The translations under genes and the position numbers were made by a program. A stretch of 64,000 bases of DNA, from the NCBI GenBank assembly GCA_036874045.1, contig CM072344.1, positions 5,056,501 to 5,120,500 of the forward strand, given 5' to 3'. Every line of letters starts with the position of its first letter. Positions within the stretch are counted from its first letter, which is position 1. The DNA is from Cymodocea nodosa (taxonomy: Eukaryota; Streptophyta; Magnoliopsida; Alismatales; Cymodoceaceae). The notes under the pieces were generated by a model. That model was not told the DNA's origin, did no database searches, and saw only the letters and a list, made by a program, of their open reading frames with translations. Shown in pieces: positions 58,975 to 64,000 of this stretch.

Positions 58975-60700
58975 CTGTGAATAATTGTAAAAACATCATC
59001 AGGTAGCATGCATTTGAAACTTCAATATAAATTAATAAACTAGGAAAAGCTAAAATGAAGTTAAAGGATGCAATGAAGACAACTAATAACAAAAATGAAT
59101 CATTAAAATTCTAACACCCTAAAGATTTGTGTGTAATTTAATAGAAGATTTGACATTAAATAAAAATACTTGGAAGAAAAAGATTCATGTGACTAACCCC
59201 ATGTACTAAGATGATGGCTTTGTAGACACCCTGCTTCAAGTGCTTATTGACTAGTCTTTATCAAAAGCTCGGTTGCTACTCAAAAAATTATATTTTCCCT
59301 TATTCACTTGGCCCTGCTAATTTTCCTTAAAATCCTTTTGAAATTTTGAAGTTTAACTCAAAATTCCACCCAAAATCCTTTTTAATTCTACCCAAATTAA
59401 TTAAAACATTGCTAATGTGGAAATGATGTGGAAGCCACATCACCATCACCTTGCCCTCAAATTGAGAGCCTTCTTGCATACTCTTTCTCCAATGACTCCT
59501 CTTCCACCATGCAACAAGTCACCTTCCATAAATGCCTGCCAACAGATAAAAGGAAGGAGACATGCATTGGCATCCACAAATCTTCCACCAAGTCCTTTGC
59601 AATGTCCCCACGTAATGAGGGAACTGTTAGTAGGGATGGCCATAAATTCCCTTACTAGCAACCTCTATGAGCAACTCAATTGAGCCTTTACACACCTCAA
59701 TTCAACTCACTGAATCCCCTTCTGTGTAGTCTCCTTAGTCACCCAAATCACTAACATAGTCTCCATTCAACCCATCATAGCCTCCATTCAACCTCCAACT
59801 TGCGTTCACCTGTACACTCACCTTTAACCACATTGGTTCACTTGAGTTCCCTCATTCGTCACCCACCTCCACTCCTACAATCGCACTCACACACCACTAA
59901 CCAAGCAACCTCCCATACCCATCTACGTGCACCCAACTCAAACAACCATCACCCACTCCATGAACTGCCATCATAAAACCACACACATCAACCCAACCAC
60001 TACAACACCCCATAACCATCATCAACCACACCAACTCAACCATAACTTTTTTTCCACACAAGCTCCAATAACCCCACACTCAGTCTCCTCTACTCAACTA
60101 TTACCCTAGTGACCTTAGTTCATCTACTCATCACCTTGCACAATGCCCACTTCAACAACTCATATAACTCTGGTCAAGTACTGACACTTCATCTTTGCTA
60201 AGCAACAACCGAGCCATGAAGAAGCAATCAATAAAGCTCTCTCTTAACCGGCCATCAACAAGTTTCTTTTCTCCCCTTCAACCTCTACCATTAATTTTTT
60301 TCATACATGTCAACCATCCAATTTCAATATGACAACAATAAGTCATTGGAATACCAATTCAACTTCTGTCCCCTGTCAATAAACAGACTGTTAGCCTACA
60401 GATTTTCCAATCAAAATACCTTATTGAACCATCATTTGCAACACAACACTATACCATGCTGGCCATATGTGCACAAATCTATTTTTCACCTTTCCTTTTG
60501 ATTTTACAGTTGGATTTAGATACATACATACTTCTATATATGTAATAATCAAATAATAATAAAATAAAAATATATTTATATGTTTTGAGTGTTGGTGATA
60601 ACCTTAGTTTTGTAGAGAATATGTTGCTTGTGTTTTATCGCTGTGTTGTATAGGACTTACAATTAAATAATGGTTGTCTTTGTGTGCTTGCCAGGTTACA
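58975..60700 (-). other. Upstream part of PTAC14, no exon recognised
   Basis: This should be intron of PTAC14. I searched the minus strand for the exon preceding TDWDLRLA and did not find one. The 59450-60200 tract is C-rich on the plus strand (many ACCCCA/CAACCA words) and contains only overlapping short frames. Confidence 0.45.
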
Positions 60701-61150
60701 GAAAGTATATATAGAGGCTCACTTCATAATTTTTTGTTGACATTTACAATTCAATATATTTCAAATTATATTTTAATAGAAACAAAATTACATTTTAATA
60801 TATATCAAAGTAAATTTCAATAGAATTTAGATTATAGTTCAATATTTATTAAGTTACATTTAAATAGAATTTAAGTTACAATTCATACACGAAACACAAG
60901 TTAATAAGATTATGCAAAATATTAGAGAATTTCCATAATTAAAAATTTTATCAACTATAAGATTTTAGAGTAAATTATAAATCTTTATTCTCTCTTAAAA
61001 AATCTAACATTAAAAAATAGAAAATAAAGTTTAGGAGAATATAATAGAAAGGTAGAAAGGAATGTTATTCATAAGCAAATATAATTAACAAAATAAAAAA
61101 AATTCAGGATTTTTAGTGATTTTTTAATACTTCCATCATTTTTTATGTAA
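60700..61150. repeat. Unclassified dispersed repeat, copy 2 (inverted relative to 28.35-28.9 kb)
   Basis: The reverse complement of the intron-3 copy. It has the same 22-bp array (about six units, 60749-60880), then the GTGTTTCGTGTATGAATTG block, the TTCTCTAATATTTTGCATAA block and the terminal ACATAAAAAATGATGGAAGT. A second partial copy, covering only the half without the array, follows at 61220-61470. Confidence 0.7.
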
Positions 61151-61219
61151 TTTTTTTTTTTGAATTTTTCTTCTCTTCTCTTCTCTCTTTTTTTTCTTTT
61201 TTTCTTTCCCTTCTTAGTA

Positions 61220-61470
61220 ATCTCTATTATTAAAAATTTTATCAATTATAAGATTTTGGAGTTAATTATAAATTTTTATTCTTATAATGTAATTAATATT
61301 TTTTTTAAAATATCATGTGAATAATTAAAAAAATAGAAAATTGAGTTGTGAAAATACAAGAGATAGGTAGAGAAAAAATGTTATTCATAAGTGAACATAA
61401 TTTTAAAGTATCAAAATTCTTTGTAATTTTTTAATACTTTCACCATTTTTTAAATATGATTTTTTTAAGT
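61220..61470. repeat. Partial second copy of the dispersed repeat
   Basis: AAAAATTTTATCAATTATAAG, AATGTTATTCATAAGTGAAC and TTTTTAATACTTTCACCATT line up with 60943-61140 in the same orientation. The result is a diverged tandem pair separated by a T/C-rich run. Confidence 0.6.
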
Positions 61471-61880
61471 AATTCTTTTTTCATTCTCTCTTCTCTTTTC
61501 TTTATTTTTCCCTTTCTTTTTTTTTCTTTTTTTCCTCTTTCTCTCACTCCTTCCCCTTCACTTATTTTAATTTTCTTCTCACATGTGTGACTCTCTCCCT
61601 CCCTCCTTTCTTCTTCATCCACTATCCCACTCATTCAAAACCCTAATGGGTTCTCACAACTTGCAAAGCAACAAAAACTTCACCATTAGTGGTAGAAGCT
61701 TCAATGGCCAATGGTGGAAGATTCGATCATCAATGACAATGGTAAAGGTGTAACACTTGTATGAAGAAACCTTTACTAGATCAATTGATCTTTTGCATAG
61801 ATAAGTTGATCTAACTTTCTGTTGTTCAAAAAGTTCCTTAACTCTAATGATACCATGATCCAATGGTGATCCTTTAGGAC
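61471..61880. other. Pyrimidine-rich spacer
   Basis: A CT/T-rich run to about 61620, then unclassified sequence. No gene. Confidence 0.5.
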
Positions 61881-62659
61881 GAAATAATCAATCCCTTCTG
61901 ATACTGGAAATACAACTAATATCAATGTCAGCCTTTTGGAAAACTAATCCAAATCAACAAAATATCATTGATCAAGATCCATTTTTTAGTATGAAAAATA
62001 TTTTGCATTTGAATCTATGCATGCATGAACATGTTTAGCAAAAGTACCTATTAGAGTAAATTGTAGCAAAAGTAAGAGTAAAGGAGAAAGAAAGTAATAG
62101 AGAGAAGGAGAAAACAACACCAAATTTACATGGTTCACTTTGAAAAAGAGTTATGTCCACGAACAACAGCAGTAATACACACTATATTGATTCAGACATC
62201 GTGTGTTACAAAGTTGGTAGTGGAGGAGCACAGCTATTTTCAAAGATCCCACACCTCTTCCTCTATTCCTAATCACCTATTTATGGGTATACAAGACTTG
62301 GTGATTTAATGGACAATTACCACCAGTAAATAGAGGTTACAAGAATTGAAGAGTCAAGTCTTTAATTCATGTGGCTGTTAAGGAATTCCAAAAGACTCCT
62401 CTAAAAGGAGCCAATAGATGGAAGGTCACCAACTAAAATTTCAACAATGTTTAGGGATCACCGGATTGAAGTGTCTGACTTTTGACCTTCTAGAAGTTTC
62501 CAGTAGATGGAAGGATGCCTAGGAGACCAGTTGATGCCTACCTACACATTGAAAACGTCTACAAATCCTTCCAGATCTCTTGGAAGGTTACTGGATGTTG
62601 GCAGAAGCTAAAAAGGTTGGATAAGACCACCTTAAATAGTCTTCAAGTCATCGATAACA
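61880..62659 (-). mobile_element. Copia 3' LTR (minus strand)
   Basis: The LTR start on the minus strand is TGTTATCGATGAC, preceded by CAAGTCAATGTGAAGAT, a decayed form of the Copia PPT CAAGGTGGAGAT. The LTR contains ACATGGTTCACTTTG...GTTATGTCCACG (62130-62160), typical of Copia LTRs. Its far end is approximate. Confidence 0.6.
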
Positions 62660-64000
62660 ATCTTCACATTGACTTGAAATGTCAGCTGCTGCTGCCAAGA
62701 CCTTAATAGGTCCTTCAGAAATTACCATAGACATTGAGTAAGTCTAGAAAATGTATGAACTTGCCTTGAGTTACTACTTTCATAAGCATATCTACAAGAT
62801 TATTTTCAATACCAATTTTTTGTACTTTGGTTCTCTATTCTATACGAATAAAGTGATATCTAATGTCTATATGTTTAGTCCGATCGTGATATACATGATC
62901 ATTGGCTAAACAAATAGCACTTAAGTTATCACAGTAAACTACTGTTTTATCTTGAGAAAGACCAAAATCTCCTAATCAATCTTTTTAGCTAAATTCCTTC
63001 TTTGGTTGCTTTAATTAAAATCATATACTCGACTTCAGTGGTTGATAAAGAGACGGTTGGTTGGAGAGTGGTTTTCCAACTTACAACAAAGTTTCCAATA
63101 GTAAAGACATAACCTGTTGTGGATTTGCAAGAGCTAATATCAATTGCATAGTCAAAGTCTGAGTAGTTAGTGACTAAAGACTCTCTATTCTACCCATAGA
63201 TCAGCCCTATGTCAGAGGTACCCTTCAGATAACGAAAAATTCATTTGACAACTTGTCAATATTCCTTTCTTAGATTGCTCGTAAACCTGTTTACCATACT
63301 AACTAAATATGTAATGTCAGGTCTAGTGCAGACCATTGCACATATGAGGCTACCAACTACACTAGCATAAGGAACTTTGGCCATATATTCTGATTCAGAC
63401 TTTGATTTAGGAGACATATAAAATGACAAGTGCAGATTTCTAGCAAAAGGAGTATCGATAGGTTTTGAATTAGCCATTCCAAACATTGACAGAATTTTAA
63501 GAATGTAGTTCTTTTGAGACAGAAATAGTTTTTTCTGTTTTCTATCTCTAAGAATCTCCATTCCCAAAATTTTATTTGTAAGCCCAAGGTCTTTCATGTC
63601 AAACCCACTGTTCAAAAGAGACTTTAAGTCTAAAATCTCATTCTTCTCCTTAGCTGCTATTAGAATATCTTCTACATATAGGAGTAAATAAACTCAAGAT
63701 TCTCCTTCAAATTTGTAGTACACACATGAATCATAGAGGCTTCTTTTAAAACCAATCTTGATCATAAAATAGTCAAACTTCTTATACATTGCCTGGGTGA
63801 TTGTTTCAACCCATACAATGATTTCTTCAGCTTACAGACATAATCAAGTTTACCTTGATCTTCAAAGCATCAGGTTGACTCATTAGAATCTCTTCATCAA
63901 GCTCTCCACGTAAGAAGGTAGTTTTGACGTCTAGTTGCTCCAACTCCAAGTCTTGATGAGCTACTATAGCCAAAAGCACACAAATAGAGGTATGTCTAAT
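62660..64000 (-). pseudogene. Copia pol fragment (RT and RNase H), cut by the window edge
   Basis: Minus strand. RT begins at the edge with VLLAIVAHQDLELEQLDVKT (64000-63910). The catalytic box reads YVEDILIA (63690-63665), with Glu in place of the first Asp of YVDD. Then comes FDMKDLGLTNKILGMEI and VPYASVVGSLICAMVCTRPD (63615-63256). RNase H is recognisable in pieces (KSTTGYVF; SLSTTEVEYM, 63150-63030). Many stops interrupt the frame. LTR and PPT follow at 62659. Confidence 0.82.

Overview
This is nuclear DNA of a flowering plant with a large, retrotransposon-rich genome. The evidence is two intron-containing genes for organelle proteins, introns up to 11.4 kb packed with Copia, Athila-like, L1 and RTE remnants, nested solo LTRs with clean 5-bp target duplications, and AT-rich spacer. 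A GC-rich first exon next to long AT-rich introns would fit a non-grass monocot, but the taxon is inferred and uncertain. No prokaryotic feature, CRISPR array or RNA gene was recognised.

Layout. 1-6.1 kb: a large inverted repeat (arms 1-2266 and 3788-6079) of an Athila-like envelope-position ORF plus adjoining non-coding DNA, around a decayed Ty3/Athila integrase. 6.1-10.5 kb: an Athila-type gag remnant followed, with no protease, RT or integrase, by a decayed F-box gene, a polypurine tract and the start of an LTR. 10.5-18.7 kb: that LTR (LTR-B), interrupted by another element on the minus strand (LTR-A, itself holding a ~1 kb PIF/Harbinger-type MITE) and by a Copia-type solo LTR. 18.7-22.7 kb: a minus-strand Copia gag with PBS and LTR, plus an inverted Copia LTR copy. 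25.2-33.3 kb: a complete six-exon RCC1-repeat gene, probably RUG3 (mitochondrial), minus strand. 33.4-38.8 kb: its upstream region with a 22-bp triplicate holding TGGGCC boxes, an RTE LINE fragment and unclassified intergenic DNA. 38.9-59.0 kb: nine 3' exons of PTAC14, a plastid SET-domain protein of the plastid transcription machinery, minus strand; its 5' exons were not found. 60.7-64 kb: a repeat with a 22-bp period (inverted copy of one at 28.4-28.9 kb) and a decayed minus-strand Copia.

Gene relations. RUG3 and PTAC14 lie in the same direction about 5.5 kb apart; both serve organellar gene expression but have no known direct link. Both reading frames close perfectly across the inferred splice sites, so both look functional. 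Nearly every transposon ORF is broken.

Most unusual: (1) an F-box gene carried between the gag and PPT/LTR of an Athila-like element; (2) palindromic motif arrays, with CACGTG and CTTAAG boxes, shared by LTRs of Copia and Athila-like elements and also lying between ORFs; (3) a readable nesting history (LTR-C in LTR-D in an L1 in a PTAC14 intron).
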